DNA of 64,000 bases from Lingula anatina (GCF_001039355.2 NW_019775615.1:27410-91409), one strand, 5' to 3'; positions 22,931 through 36,933 are shown, numbered from the stretch's first letter. Notes: generated from the sequence alone by a model not told the origin. Made by a program: numbers and translations.

Positions 22931-25077
22931 CTTAGTAAATGTTTTATTTTATCATAACACTTTTAATTAACAACTTTGTAATATAATTCTCATTTGTAGT
23001 GAATTTAGCAATCTTTATTATTGTACAATCCAACTATTTCAGTTTCAAATAAACATTATTGTTATTATTGTTAATCTGTATGACATACACTATATGCTAT
23101 AGCTAAAGAGATGCTGAAGAGGGGGGGGGGGGGTGGAATGGGGAAGGGGGTTGCCAGTTATGATTTATTGCCATATCAGATGTCACTTAGGAGCTATGAA
23201 TTGTCCCTTTTTAAAGAAAAAAATGATCTGTTTTGATTTATAGACTTGTATTTTTCAGAATTGTGGTGTTTAAAATCAAAACATATGGCAGAGTGTTAAT
23301 GTTTAAAAAAATTATTAGTACTGGCATTTTATTTGCCTATTAAACTTTATTAAAAAGTGCTAAGAAAACCTTGTCTGTTAATATCACAAGCTGTTAATTA
23401 GCTGACTGATATACTAGTAACCTTATTATGCTGAGGACTTTGCATGACCTGGTGCAATGGAATTAGCCTTGAGATACATCCATGTACCTGAGATGTGTTG
23501 TGAGATGGGCAGAATTATAATGACCTCTTTGTTTAAGTTTCGTAAATGCATTATAAGTTAAACTTTGTCATAACATACCTTTAATGTCGCTCTGTGTGAT
23601 CACATATTGCTAACGCGTGTTTCCAGTTTAGATGTGGTGATCAATGTTGTGATGACCCATATTGTAAGGATATCATTTTATTACAATCAGCAGTTAAGCC
23701 ATACAAAGCCATTCTACCGTCACCCTTAGTTTTACATGCACTTCAATTACAAATAAAGCGACAGGTAGATTTGATTATGTCGACCTGATGGCTTACTGAG
23801 ACAATTTCCTGCTGAGACAGATCTCACCAAGATGGGCCGGTCCCTTTTGACTGGAAATGCAGCATAAATGTGCAGTATACTGAGTTTGGTTGTGTTTAAT
23901 CAAGTCAAGATCATGACCTCTGCTCTAAGAGCACAGAAGATGAAAGTTTGTCACAACAGTGTACTTTCGCATGTACAAATATGTAGTAACCCTAATCCCA
24001 TTTACATATTGTTTTGTAGGCTATTGCAGTGTATCTGTACACATTGGTGACATTTTTAACTTGCACAGTCAATGAAAATAGCCAATGTATATTTGGTATT
24101 GGGCTCATAGTCAGGTAAGTAATTATGCTGCACTTTCTTGTGTGACGTTCCTGCATACATGTACATATATTCACAGAGTACATTTGTATCAGTTTTGTGG
24201 TGACAAAAGTTAACTGTCTCCTTGGTTTAGGCAACTGTTATTATTGTGCACTCACTGGACTTGTTTTCAAGTATTGTTTTCATTGTATCTTGTGAAAAGG
24301 TGATTTAATGTAGATCGTTTTTTAAGAGACTGAAAGTATTTTTACATGTAACAGTGCCTGTGAGGAGATACATGTAGTTACAACCTTGATGAATGAGGAC
24401 TGAAGATGTTTATACATTGACATGCAAAACTTCTTTAATATTATAGGTTCAGCTTTATTTCCTTGCAGGTTGGGTTGCTACACAGGAAGCACTGGTGAAG
24501 TGACAGTCTGCTTCAACAAAATTTATTTTGATTGCAACACATTTGGGTCTACAGTCTAATAGTGACAGGGGAAAAAAAGAAAAAAGGCAAGTCTGAATCT
24601 CTCTCTCTCTATTCCTTTGATTGTTCATTTTTTGACAGTATTTTTGTTAATACATTTGTTAAAAATTGTTTATTTGGCTCACACAACCTAAAAAATAATT
24701 AAAGGCTGACTGTTACCTTGGGTTGGATATTTGTATGTTGATGATGGTTATGTTTACTACATGCACCACTACCAACTGTGATTTTGTACAACTTTAAAAA
24801 TTGGAATCCTACTGAAGAGCTAGTGACATTTTGACCAAGTGCATCATACTCTGGAATTGTCAAGAGATTTATAGAACCTCTGAAACTTGGTAACCTATAT
24901 GCAGTGTGAACTTGTGTTTGTTTGTTCCTTTATCATCAGTATCAGTACATAGAAGGTGTATACATAAAAAATTCTGTATAAAGAAACCATGCATGTTTAT
25001 ACCTGTAATATATGTGACAACAGACCTGTAGCCAGCATTGTCAAAGGTGCACTGCCATGAGGTTCTGGTGAAGCTTA

Positions 25078-25377
25078 GGGGCCATTCTGAATAGAAGATC
25101 CAAGTATCAGCTGGTCCAAGGATCAAATATGGCGGACCCTACATGAAAGGAAGACCACTTAATCCAGTAATGGTCTCTCCGCCTCTCACACGGCTCCCCA
25201 TGCATCGTCCCTGCAGGGGCACAGTAATTAAATCTCGTCTCCATTGGACCAGATGCATTGAGAGTCGTGTGAGAGGCAGAGTGACCATTACGGGAAGCAG
25301 TCTTCCTTTCATGTAGGGTGCGCCATATTTGATCTTTGGACCAGTTGATACTCAGATCTTCTATTCTGAATGGCCCC
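25078..25377. mobile_element. 300-bp palindromic Harbinger-like MITE
   Basis: The two halves are long inverted repeats. GGGGCCATTCTGAATAGAAG, CAAATATGGCG and CATGAAAGGAAGAC on the left are mirrored on the right by GTCTTCCTTTCATGTAGGG, CGCCATATTTG and TTCTATTCTGAATGGCCCC. TTA on the left and TCA on the right flank it. The antisense reading frames across it are products of the palindrome. Confidence 0.8.
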
Positions 25378-27581
25378 TCAGTGTGTTCATAGATCAAATG
25401 TTTATTCAGACTGGACATTTTACAGCCAAAGTGGCAGTTCCTTAGAAACTGCTGAACTCCCCTGACTACAGATCTTAAAAATAACACTTTAAAGATTAAA
25501 AGTGATTATTAAAGCCTGAAATTTGATGTCTTGGTTTGTGATAAAACCATCTTGTGTCTCCTGAGAACATTTTGCCAGGATGGCCTGAGAAAAAAATCAT
25601 ATAAATTGTATAATTTACATGCATAACGCTACAGGCTAATAACTTAAATCAGCTGAATGCCTTTCAGACAAAATTTGTAGTGGTCACATGTTTATTGCGG
25701 CAGGTTTTTCTCATTACTACCTCCTGATATGTGTAGTCCCATATCATTGAGGAAAATATATACTTTATAACTCTTAGCTAATGGTGTAATTTATTGCTTT
25801 TATCACCCAATAAATTTGATAATTTTGAGGAAAATACATGCATGTATATATATATACTTTATAAATCGTATCAAATGTTCTAATTTATTGCTATTATCAC
25901 CTGATAAATTAGATAATTTTGAGGAAAATAGTTTCTAATAAATTATAACCTGAAGCAAATGTTCAAATTTATTGTTTTTATCACCCAATAAATTAGATAT
26001 TTTTTGTAATGTCTGCAAAAAAAAAAATAAATGGTCTTACTTCCATGATTATTTACCCTCAAGCCCAGGAAGGAGAGGCATTTGTCGCATACAAATACAT
26101 CCATGAATACATGCACGGTGTGAACACTTTAGTTCCTGTTGGGAAGCTACAATGTGCAGGTACACAAAGAATGAATTGAGTTTATCTAGGTTGAAATTTA
26201 AAAAAAAATCTGGTTCATAGTGTATTGACATGTGAACCTTCGTGCATGCACATGTGTAGATTAACATATCAAAGTACTGTACTGGCAAACTTGTTACAGC
26301 CTATATTGTATGAGATAAGATTGAAGGGCTTTTTTTGGTTATATATGAAGCTTAGTCATATAGTCACTAACTGGAGAATATACTTTATATGGAATGGAAT
26401 TGTGCAGGATGGCAGTATCAGCCTGAGACCTTTCACTAGGTAATTATGACGTGGATGGACAAATTTACTTACAAGTTTGTAACATGGTAATTAAATGCCA
26501 TTAATGATACAATAATGTAATATAGACTCCTGTATTTTAGCCTCATCCAAACTTGTACTTAAGTTTTCAGTACAATATATAATGCAGAGTTTGTAAAATA
26601 AATGAAATGCAAACAATAGAGTAAAGCATAATTGCAATCAACACAGAGTTTTATGCCTTTAGTCATTGTCCCATGTATATAATGATACTTGTTTTGCTGA
26701 GCTGTATTTTTAAAACTGCAAGTGGCAGTAAAACTGCTCAAAGAGAATTAAGACGTACCTAGCTCTTTCACAAATTAGCATAAATATGTTGACATTTATT
26801 GTGGGTCATGATATCATTACTATAAAAACCTAAGGATTTGGTGTTTATGAATAATTTTCCTCATGTTGTAAAAATATTTTATCTAGGTAAAGCTGTTACC
26901 TATTTATTTCTGACATTTTCAAGTGGCATTGACCTTGATTAAACTTCAAGATAAAAAACTTTGTTGGCAAATGGTTTCCACTTCTAGCCATATATCACCC
27001 TAACCTCCAAGTTCTAAACTGTCCTCGTATGAATTTTTTAAAGATCACAGTTTTGCCGTAGTGTGTACTCACAATGAATCTTTATTGTACTAGCTACTGC
27101 ACACTAACTCCACATATGCTCTTGCTGAATTCAATCAGATTAACATGCCTTCTCCTGGCATTCAGTAAAATACAGAAAAGCTATTATGCAAGTATGTTGT
27201 TTAAAAAGAGGAGGCATTTAATCTTATTGCATTCAGCAAGAGTCCCCGTGGAATTAGTGTGCAGAAGACAGTGTGAAAGACTGCTGAAATTGTGGGATTG
27301 ACCTGTTTCCATAACCTGGATGTTTGCAAACATTTTTTCACTATCAGTTCAAGACAAGCAAAAAATGGAAACAGGATAACCTATCTTTCCATGCCCTTAA
27401 ATAAATTAGTTTAGCTAAGATTTATTATGTTAATCACACACCTCCAGTAGATAACAGATAATACCATAATACCTGTTTACATGTCTTTTTGTTGACTCAA
27501 CCTAAATTAATTTTGAGACATTAACCCGGGCAACTTCTTGCTACCTGTCCTTACGAGGTGATTTACAAAGTGTGTGTGTGA

Positions 27582-27787
27582 GGGAGCATTCAGATAGACA
27601 CATGGTACTAAGTTGGGCTGGCCCAACTCTGTGGGGGTTCTCACTTAGTGCAATGTAATTAACTGAATGATACAGCTCCTCAAACAGCTGGGGGGTAATT
27701 ACTTATCGTGTGGTATTTAAGCTGATTCTACTGATTGCACTTTAGTGAGAATCCTCCGCAGAGTTGAATGTGCATCTGAATGTGCCC
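27582..27787. mobile_element. Harbinger-like MITE
   Basis: The left end GGGAGCATTCAGATAGACAC and the right end CATCTGAATGTGCCC are inverted copies, with TAA after the right end. The centre has GGGGGGTAATTACTTA, as in the copies at 45797 and 13212. There is no coding frame. Confidence 0.7.
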
Positions 27788-28452
27788 TAAGGTCTCATTC
27801 CTCCTGCACGCCCCCTCCCAATGACAAATACTGCACCTCCTTTTTATTGTCTATCACTTAAGATTTGTAAATAAATTGATCAACAATTTAAGAGAACAAA
27901 TCTTACATTATCTTGTAGAGTATTTTTGCTTAGTGGTACCTTTGGAATGTACCATGCTCACCCTGCCCTCCAAAATAAACCATACAATGTCCACACTGCA
28001 GGTATGTAAACAGCCATGAAAGGGCGTGAAACAGATGCCATAAAAGCTCAGTATACAATTTGATAAAAGGTAATAAAGAAATAAAGATGTAGGTCTAGGT
28101 CACAACTGATAACATATGTATACTCCTCGTATCACGTACATTAAGGTTTATCAGAAAATAATTGATTCATTTTGGTGGGCAACATATCCAGTAAGAACAG
28201 GTAGGTGTGGTTATTGCATCGGACTAATCTGAAACTTGTTTTTTTTTCAAAGAAAAAAAACTTTGCCGTTACCTCATTGTATTTCAGTGAAAAAGTTAGT
28301 CATCTACAGGCACCAGTATATGTTACTAGTACAGTGTCACTGCTAACCTGGTGATTAATTGGATGGGAGTTTTCAGGATTATGCCTGATTTCAGGATTTT
28401 CAATCTTCTTTTTGATTATTTTTTCTCATATGGTCTAAAAGTGATGAGAAAT

Positions 28453-28830
28453 TGCTAGTTACTTTTTTAAGGTTTTCAGTTTTTACAACTTCCACCTAGG
28501 TGATTGTTTTTTATTTTGTCTGTGGATAACTTGATTGTAAACATTGTTCATGTGGTCTTTTCCAGCCAAAACTTTAAATCTTCACCAAATCTATGACGAA
28601 TTGGCTGAAACAGTGAAACATATTTATTTTCAATTCATTTTTGCTAGTTACTTTTTTAAGGTTTTCAGTTTTTACAACTTCCACCTAGGTGATTGTTTTT
28701 TATTTTGTCTGTGGATAACTTGATTGTAAACATTGTTCATGTGGTCTTTTCCAGCCAAAACTTTAAATCTTCACCAAATCTATGACGAATTGGCTGAAAC
28801 AGTGAAACATATTTATTTTCAATTCATTTT
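28453..28830 (+). repeat. exact 189-bp tandem duplication
   Basis: The unit starting TGCTAGTTACTTTTTTAAGG at 28453 is followed immediately by a second copy at 28642. I see no difference between the two. Each contains AACTTCCACCTAGGTGATTG and a GACGAATTGGCTGAAACAG motif. No gene is involved. Confidence 0.93.
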
Positions 28831-29723
28831 TCTTTAAGCTAATTTGAGTCACCCATTTAAGGCATTTCCAAAGATATTTATTGTATTCTATCATTAGCCT
28901 GGTTTCAAGCTAACTACTGTAGCTTGGTATCTGGTGTACATAACCCTGTTAAGGTCAAGTCAACATCCTTTTGTAGAAGATGATATCCTTGGATGTGATG
29001 AAGTCATGTACCTAGCTTTTAGTGCCTGATCTTACCTGTTGTTAACTTAAACCGAATACTATACAGAGTTTATTTGATATCATGTGGCGAAAAAGTTCTC
29101 ATGCAGATTCCCATACACAGGCCTTCTGGGAATGGCTATCAATTAAAAAAAAATTAATGGTTTTATTCATCTTGTTACTTTTCATTTATTTTCAGTTTTA
29201 CTCTAATTATATTTTGAATTATTATAATAATAATTTCTTTTTGCTACGGCTTTTTAGTTCATTTGCTTGTGTCTGTCAGAATTTGTAACTACTGAATCTT
29301 TCTAACCATTTTATGCCTAGTCAGGATCTTGAATTTTCATATCTTTTAGAAGTGGTGAAGTTTTAAAACATTTGAAAAGGTCATGAACATGGCATATTTC
29401 ACTACATGTAATTGTCACATTTGCTTTGTTTTGTTAAAAAAAACCCCATCTAAATGCCTATTTAAGTCATGAGCATATATGAGTTTGTTACTTGGTAGTA
29501 TACTTCTTGTTTAAGTTAAACCCATTCTGCAGTAACCTCATACTAGCAATTTCCCCGGTCATGTAGTTTTTGTGTTGATTAGACACAAAAAATGAGTTCT
29601 CTTATTTTATGTTTATAATTTTAGTACTAACTATTATAGTTATGCATATCATTATTCTCAAAGTTACTAGAATGGTATGTTTCTTTTTATTTTCCAGGTT
29701 TGAGTCGCATGTAACTAATCAAA

Positions 29724-32700
29724 ATGTCTGAAGAACACAAGGGACCTGCCTTAACGTCCGACTCCAAACAGGACCTGGGCATTTCTGAATCCAAAGGGAA
29801 AGCATACGCTCACACCTTCTCCAAGAAACGCATCATCAAGAACCTGATCATTGTCAGCTTTGCCTTCATGTTCTTGTTCACAGCTTTCCAGGCCTTGGGT
29901 GCCCTCCAGAGCAGCTTGAATAAGGAGGAAGGCCTTGGGGTGTATGGGCTGGCCATCATTTATGGTGCCCTGATAGTCTCTTGTTTGTTCTTACCCACTC
30001 CCCTCATTGCACTACTGGGCTGCAAGTGGACTATCGTTGTATCTATGTGCTGCTATGTCTTATACATTGTTGCCAACTTCTATGCTATCTGGGGAACCAT
30101 TGCACCTTCCTCAGTGATTTTGGGATTTGGGGCGGCACCTTTGTGGTCAGCAAAGTGTACCTACCTCACCGAGACAGCCATTCATTATGGAAAGCTAACA
30201 GGAGAATCAAAAGATGCTGCTGTGAATAAGTTTTTTGGCATATTCTTTGCATTTTTTCAAACCAGTGAGCACCATTTCATTAGTTTTGTTGCATAACAAA
30301 TTGAAGTATGTCTCTAGCAATGGAAATATCTGAGCCACAGGCTATAAGAAAAACATTAATGTCATGAAATAAACCAACAAGTTTAGCTGCATAAGCATTA
30401 TGAAAAAAAATATCAAGCAAAACATCATTAAAAGTTCACACCTATTTTATGTAAAGCCTTTGATAGAAATTTAATCAATATGAGTTAATTGCATAATACA
30501 TTAGTATATACTTGTACAATTGTCAGATTTTTTAAAAACCATAGTACATATTTTTTCAGGTTCAGTGTGGGGCAATCTGATATCATCTTTGGTCTTTAGC
30601 CAAAAGCGTGATAATGAAACTGAAATCCCTGAGGAGCTTCTTGCTAAATGTGGTGCTGCATATTGCACAGGGGATGAAACAATTGGCAACTTGACCAACG
30701 TAGGACTGGAGAAACCACCATATGAAAGAGTGAGGCAGCTTTATCATTAAATACTAAAATTATAAATGATAAGTTATAATAATTCATACTGAATAAAATA
30801 ATTGTTTTTATTTGGAGTAAAATTTTCATTGAGTGATATTAGATCCATAGAGGACCTTTGGTTGATGTTACCCTGCCGAGTGGATAATATCTACTCTACT
30901 CAACACCAGGAGGAGGCGGATTAATCTCTTAGGGACCATTCCCACAAATATTTGGGTCGATCTATCTCCCTGGGGGAGTCTCACTACATTGCCATCAACT
31001 TTACCGGCTTAAATGTCTGACATGCCTAGTAAAGCTGTTAGGGGGGTAATTATCTTTATACCCCTAGCTGATTTGGTAGGTGTGACAGACATTTAAGCCA
31101 GTTAGTTGATAGCAATTTGGTGAGACTCCCCAGGGAGTTAGACCAATCCAGATGGATCAATCTAGTCATGGGAACCCAGTCTTAATCTGACTGCATTCAG
31201 CAAGGGTCCCTGCGGGGTTGGATCGATCTACACAGAACAATTGTTTCATTAGGAATGTGCCCTGACACTTGGGTGGAAATGATTGGAATGCAACTGAGAG
31301 TACTTGTTGGTGCCTGTTGTTTAGCCCAGTTATAATTGATCGTTTTATGCAGATCTGCAAACAGCCATCAAGGTTTTATATGGATGTACTTGACTAATAT
31401 AAGTATACAAAATTAATCTTTCTTATGATATTACTTAATATAAGATACAATGATACTTGTAATTTTGTCTTTATATGTTTTTAACATACATGTTAGTTAG
31501 CTCTTTTGGCTGCTCTTCATATCTGTTTGTGTTTTAATTTTCAAACATTTTCAATTTTCCAAAAATTCCATTGCATGACTACAGAATTTCATCATAAGTG
31601 TTTTTATTTTCAGATTTTGATGCTGGTTGGAATCTATGCCGCTTGTGGTGTTATTGCCATTGCTATTGTCATCTTTTTACTGGATAAACTTGCGCTGGAG
31701 TCCAAAACTTCTGAGGGATCCAGGAAGTTTTCTTTTGACCTTTTCATCGCCACCTTTAAACACATGAGAAGGCCAGAGCAGATTTTGCTTATTCCTCTTA
31801 CCATGTACAGTGGCTTTGAACAAGGCTTTCTAAGTGGGGATTTTACAAAGGTAAAAAAAATCATTACTTAATTTTCTAGAATAAATATTGTTATCCTCAG
31901 TTTGAAGTATAATTATGGAACCATGATTGGATACAAACCAAATATTTGAAAATGTCATTTTGAAGAGATTCACAAATCATAATGTTGATCTCAAACAAGC
32001 TATAGATTTTAAAAATGTTGAGAGATGATCTGGATAGACATGCTATTGGGCTTGACCCCAAGTGATAAATTACAATCTAAGAAATTTAAATTGGAGTGAA
32101 TTGGCCATTATCTGTTACATGATAAATATTGTGTCATTTGTTTCAACTTAAGGGAAATTCACATCAGTTTTTAATGAGGTCTCTATTCATTTTACACTCT
32201 TATATTTCTATTCCAAGTAGCATTCATACCAGTTTTAAAGGAGGTGTTTGCTCTTTCTTTGGCCACATTCAGAACAGTGGACTAGCTAGTCCGAGGGTCA
32301 AATATGGCCAACCCAATTGAATACTTCCCCACGAAATGTCTATTAGCGGATTAGACAGCAAGCTTTGTAGTGAGTGGCCATATTTGACCCTCGGACTAGT
32401 TAGTCCCATATTCTGAATGGGGCCTTTCACTCTCAGATTTTTATTCCATGTAGCATTCACACCAGTTTTAAATGAGGTACATGTTTGCTGTTTCTTTCAG
32501 TCCTATGTCAGCTGCACTGTGGGTATCTGGAATGTGGGCTATGTTATGATTTGTTATGGAGTGGTGGATGCTATCTGTTCTTTTACCTTTGGACGACTGG
32601 TCAAATACTTGGGCAGAATACCCTTCTTTGTCTTTGGTAAGAGGGTTCAAATATTTTAATTTACGAGTTCTTTTGGGGAGGTGTAATTGGAAAGGTGTCT

Positions 32701-34153
32701 TCAATAGTTGAAAGGCATTTTGTAGAAGAAAAGTCAAATATTATGCATATTGTATCTTTATTGACAAATATCTTGATTTTCTATTTCCAATACCTAAGCG
32801 GTGTTTTGCAATCAAGCCATGGTTCTACAAAGATTGATCGAATGCAATCAGTTTAACAGATTAATACACCTTTTTGTTTCCAATGTACAGCTTTTCTGTA
32901 TTCCACTCAATGCCAGGAAAAGTTAGCACTAGATTTTCTGCAAAGCTACTGCCTTCCAAATTGCAATGAGGGTATGAGAAACTTGAAGCACTTCATGGCG
33001 AATGAATTGATAAAAAAACAAAAAAATATAATTTACTTATTGTTCTACTGATAATAAATCACTTACCTTGGAACAAAAATTGAAGTAAAACAGCTACGTT
33101 TCTTTTTTTTCTCAAGAGCATCATTGGGCTGAATACCCACAGGTCATTGGGTGTTACTGGTATAATAGTAATTGGGGTAATAATTGGCAGAATGCCTATA
33201 ACATATGAAATATTATGAAATGAGACCTTAAATCAACAATCATCCAATTTTCTTCCAGGTGCCCTATTACACTTTGGCTTACAACTGACCTTCTTGCTGT
33301 GGAAGCCCACTCCAGACCATTTTGTGGTGTACTTTGTGCTGGCAGGCTTGTGGGGGATGGGGGACGCCATATGGCAGACACAGATCAATGGTAAATATAT
33401 CCACACAGGTCTAGTACAAATATGTAAATCATGCAATTTTGTGTCCTTGTACAAATGATTCAAGTTAAAATTTGGAAAGACAAAATTCCATTGAAACTTT
33501 CACTGAAACAACTGTGAAGAGAAATAAAGAACATCAAGGGCATGTAGAATGTTCTTGCCATTCTGCCTTCTTGTTTGGCTCCTCACATACAGTACATGTA
33601 CATATGGAGTAGGTCACTTTCAGCATTGTGATACACTACATGTAGCTATGTATATTCGAAAAGAGAGAGAAAAAGAGATACTGTGACATGTATGAAATAC
33701 AATGCGGAGCCTACTTGGTACCTTAGTGTCGATGCGTTAATTACTTATGGTCGCATTGTCTTCTTCCCACAGCGACCATTCATAAAAAGGGGGCATAGTT
33801 AGGTATTAGACGAATTTTTTAATCACCCAACGCGTTAGTGGTGCGTTGTCCTCTGACATAATCCGTTACCTGTATGCACATATCAAAGCACTGGTATAAT
33901 GAGGATGTTCTGTTATTTTCCAGCTTTATATGGTGTGGTGTTCCAAGACAACACTGAGCCAGCATTTTCCAACTACCGTCTCTGGGAATCCTTAGCATTT
34001 GTCTTGGCTTATGTCTTCAGCTTCCAGCTCTGCGTCAACATCAAGATTTACATCCTGATTGGTGTGCTGGGGCTAGGCATGATGGGATACTTGGCAGTGG
34101 AAATAATACAGCGAAGACAGGGGCATAATTCAGGAACAATTACCAAAGACTGA
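29724..34153 (+). CDS. UNC93A: UNC93A-like major-facilitator-fold membrane protein, six coding exons, complete
   Basis: Exons 29724-30264, 30560-30729, 31614-31850, 32501-32636, 33259-33390 and 33924-34153 join with consistent phases into 481 residues (human UNC93A is about 457). The start is the first ATG after an acceptor at 29698, so a 5' UTR exon lies upstream. Family signatures in order are ALQSSLNKEEGLGVYGLAII, the GFGAAPLWSAKCTYLTETA motif, SVWGNLISSLVFSQ, PLTMYSGFEQGFLSGDFTK, SYVSCTVGIWNVGYVMICYG, GLWGMGDAIWQTQINALYG and FSNYRLWESLAFV. Multiple hydrophobic spans fit the 11-12 helix MFS-like fold. The nematode UNC-93 regulates a two-pore potassium channel; UNC93A's own substrate is not established. 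A possible polyadenylation signal AATAAA is at 34756-34761. All exon borders are GT..AG. No break was seen. Confidence 0.93.
30932..31181. mobile_element. Harbinger-like MITE in UNC93A intron
   Basis: TTA flanks both ends (30929-30931 and 31182-31184). The left end is GGGACCATTCCCACAAATA and the right end CATGGGAACCCAGTC. The internal palindrome has GGGGGAGTCTCACTACATTG mirrored by TTTGGTGAGACTCCCCAGGG. A degenerate relative follows directly (31190-31260, GCATTCAGCAAGGGTCCCTG). Confidence 0.75.
32261..32424. mobile_element. short palindromic MITE in UNC93A intron
   Basis: GGACTAGCTAGTCCGAGGGT followed by CAAATATGGCC on the left is inverted on the right as GGCCATATTTGACCCTCGG followed by ACTAGTTAGTCC. 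The outer ends are GGCCACATTCAGAA and TTCTGAATGGGGCC. TTT flanks both sides. It resembles the copies at 25078 and 41016. Confidence 0.72.
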
Positions 34154-35888
34154 TGAAGCAGTTATGTCTTATATGTAATATATATAGAGAGAGACATTTT
34201 AAAAAAAGATGAAATATTGGGGTATCAAATGTAAATTACGTTTTTTTTTTATGAAGTTTGTCAGTAATCACAGATAATTTTTGTAACCAGAGAAAATTTT
34301 ATTTCATACATCTATAAAGCTTTCTGACATCATTGTTTTAGGATTTAATTTCTTTCATACAGATCCAGCATTATTTTTGAGTCATTTAAAGAATCTACAG
34401 TTGGAAAGTTAGCCTATATACTTGTAGCAAGTTATATGTTTATATTTATATAATATACTTTTCTGCATAAGGTAATCATAATATGGTTATTACTCACATA
34501 ATTCAAAGAAATTTAATTAAATATACATACCAAAATTGTTTGGAAATTTCTTCACTTGGGGTCATGTCAGTACATGTATATTTTGCAGAAGTAAAGAAAG
34601 ATTAATTGTGGTATATGCACTAGTATAAGCCGAATGTCAGCATATAGTTACCATATGCTGCATCTTCCCACAAATAATAATTTGTTCAGTACATGTAGGT
34701 CTTGTACACTTCATAAAATAAGATTTGGATGCAAGCTTTTTTATATACCATTAGCAATAAAATTTTTACTGAAAAATATTTTTTTTTGCATTTGTTTCAT
34801 TTGAATAATGGGACTTGAACCTGTGGTTCCCTACATACATAGTCTAAAGTATTTTATTGCCTGCCAACACTGAAATTTAATACGAGTTTGGTTCAAAATT
34901 AGCCATATTATAATGAAATGGCAATGGCAGATCACTGGCCCTGATATCCCCAAAATAGAACAAGTTTTTTATTTCCATTTTGGACACTTTATTACACATG
35001 TAATACACAATAACAGATAGCCATTAACGTATGATCAGGCTGATTTTCAAATTTTACCTGTATTTTTCTGTTCTTTAAGTTTGAAGACAAAAGGTAAAAT
35101 GGTTGTCATTTTATTTGTTTAAAGATGGATAGAATATGCTGAAAAAAGTGAAAAAAATTTCATAAAATGCATCATATGAATGCAGTCTTTTATTCTTTGC
35201 GTTTTGTGAAACAGAGTTTCGATAGTCGGAAGGTTCATTGGTCCAAAAAACGGTAACATTTTTGTCATCAGTTTTTACCTCCGCCAAGGAGGTACCGATT
35301 TTGATGAAATTTTCTGGAACTGTCAGAAGTGGGCCAAGGAACAGATGATTAGTTTTTGTTGGTGATCCGGATCATTAATCAATCAATATATCAATTATCA
35401 AAAAATCAAAAAACTAAATCATTTTAGAATGAAAATTTAGGGGTGAAACGGTGGAGACTTTGCTGCCTTGGCGGAGGGCTGCGCTCTCGGAGTGCTTTTC
35501 TAGTTTAATCAAGGGTTGATTGGTCTATTGCTACGCCCCCCCCCCCCCCCCCCACCTCCACCCCCCTAGAGCTCCAACTGAGACCCTCTTTATATCTAGA
35601 ATGAATGATTAATTCTTCGTTCTAAATAACGCACTACCAGTACTAGCACTGCGGTACCTCGGGTACAAATCAGTGACAAATATTTAAATATAATAGCAAC
35701 CTTGCTTCAGATCGGCAAAACTAACAAGTGGGTCTGGCCAGCATCACTCAACTTGTTGGGTTACATCAATCGGCAATCCTCGGCTCATTCCGCAAGCTCC
35801 ATACTAATTATTGTCGAGTGCGGAGACATCCGAGTAGTTCCGAGTGGGGTTACATATGTTGCTATCCCACAATGCATTTTATTTCAAT
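34154..35888. other. UNC93A 3' UTR, transposon nest and OXA1L promoter region
   Basis: To about 34780 this is probably UNC93A 3' UTR. A nested repeat follows at 35213-35545, ending in a C-rich run at 35538-35571. The last ~200 bases before the OXA1L ATG are GC-richer and contain TCGGCAATCCTCGGCTCATT and ACTAATTATTGTCGAGTGCG, a likely core promoter/5' UTR without a clear TATA box. Confidence 0.45.
35213..35545. mobile_element. nested repeats: GGTTCATTGGTCC element interrupted by a CCTCCGCCAAGGAGG element
   Basis: The outer element begins TCGATAGTCGGAAGGTTCAT and has the AACGGTAACATTTTTGTCATC phrase seen at 50400 and 57925. At 35276 it is interrupted by a fold-back element running from CCTCCGCCAAGGAGGTACCG to CTTGGCGGAGGGCTGCGCTC and CTTTTCTAGTTT. 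The outer element then resumes at about 35505 (AATCAAGGGTTGATTGGTC, TATTGCTACG). The interruption shows the order of insertion. Confidence 0.7.
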
Positions 35889-36850
35889 ATGGCTGCCTCC
35901 AGATGCACTCGAATATTTTCCGATCATAAACATTTATATGGACAAATTCTGGCACAGGTTAGTTGATAGTGATGGAATGGAAGCATAAATAGGATATGAA
36001 ACTGATATTTTTATTTTCTACATATTGACGTCTAGATTTTTTTGTGTTTAAGAAGGATCATAATAATTTTGACGAAGCCTGCTCTTGTAGCTATTCACAT
36101 AGGCAGCCATATATGTGCATCTGTAAGATTAAAACTGAAAGGAGAATCAGAATCCATATCAGGTGAAACGTTTACAAGCTATTGATGATTTGACAAGTCT
36201 CTTGCGCCTGACATCCGGACCGTATACTTTCCCCCTTTATTTTTATAAGGTTTTGTTGTTTTACTACTATGGTTTACACGCTTTTCTAATAGTTATAAAT
36301 GGGACTTGAAATTAGGTACACAGATAACCAAATAACTGGGTATGAATAAATCGTTTGAAATTTAAAGGGAAAGTCCTTGGATTACTTAAATTACATAATA
36401 GAAATGCTAATGCATAAATATTCATGCTACAATTGAAGTTAGGTATAGTCTAGATCTCACAGTACTATCCGTCATATTTTCATGATACCAGAGGCCTGCA
36501 GCTGCATGTAGAAGACAGCTCCACACACTGAACAGAATGTTGTGTATGAGTAAGAGCACAGGGTGCTTCGGAAAGATGTGCATATCTCACATTACACGTA
36601 GCCCCAGACAGTTGCCCCAGTCTTATGCCATTGGCTGCAGTGTCATGCCAACAAGATTTAACAGTACAGGGCAAGCTGTGGTAAGATATGAGCAAAATAA
36701 TATATTTGAAAGAAGGTATTTACATTGTAGTTGTCTAAAATTCATAAAAAGAAAGATAAGAAAATTGGATAACATATAATTATACCTTGAGATGAAAATT
36801 ATCAATATGGAGGATTGCAAATAATATCAGAGCTATCTTGGTTCATCTTG

Positions 36851-36933
<83 letters not shown>

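Larger units (their letters stand above)
21042..29698. other. gene-poor interval upstream of UNC93A
   Basis: About 8.6 kb without a supported coding gene. It contains a 926-bp hAT-like element (22005-22930), a palindromic MITE (25078-25377), another MITE (27582-27787), a G-rich run near 23120, short CT repeats near 24600 and a 189-bp tandem duplication (28453-28830). A segment at about 21659-21867 has exon-like borders. Untranslated first exon(s) of UNC93A may also lie here but cannot be placed. Confidence 0.4.

Noticed and set aside
25107-25487. 126-codon minus-strand ORF
   Set aside because: It crosses the palindromic MITE at 25078-25377, with no recognisable domain.
34800-34860. tRNA B-box-like word (GGTTCAAGTCCC on the minus strand)
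   Set aside because: No matching A box, acceptor stem or anticodon stem could be drawn around it; at best a degraded tRNA-derived repeat.
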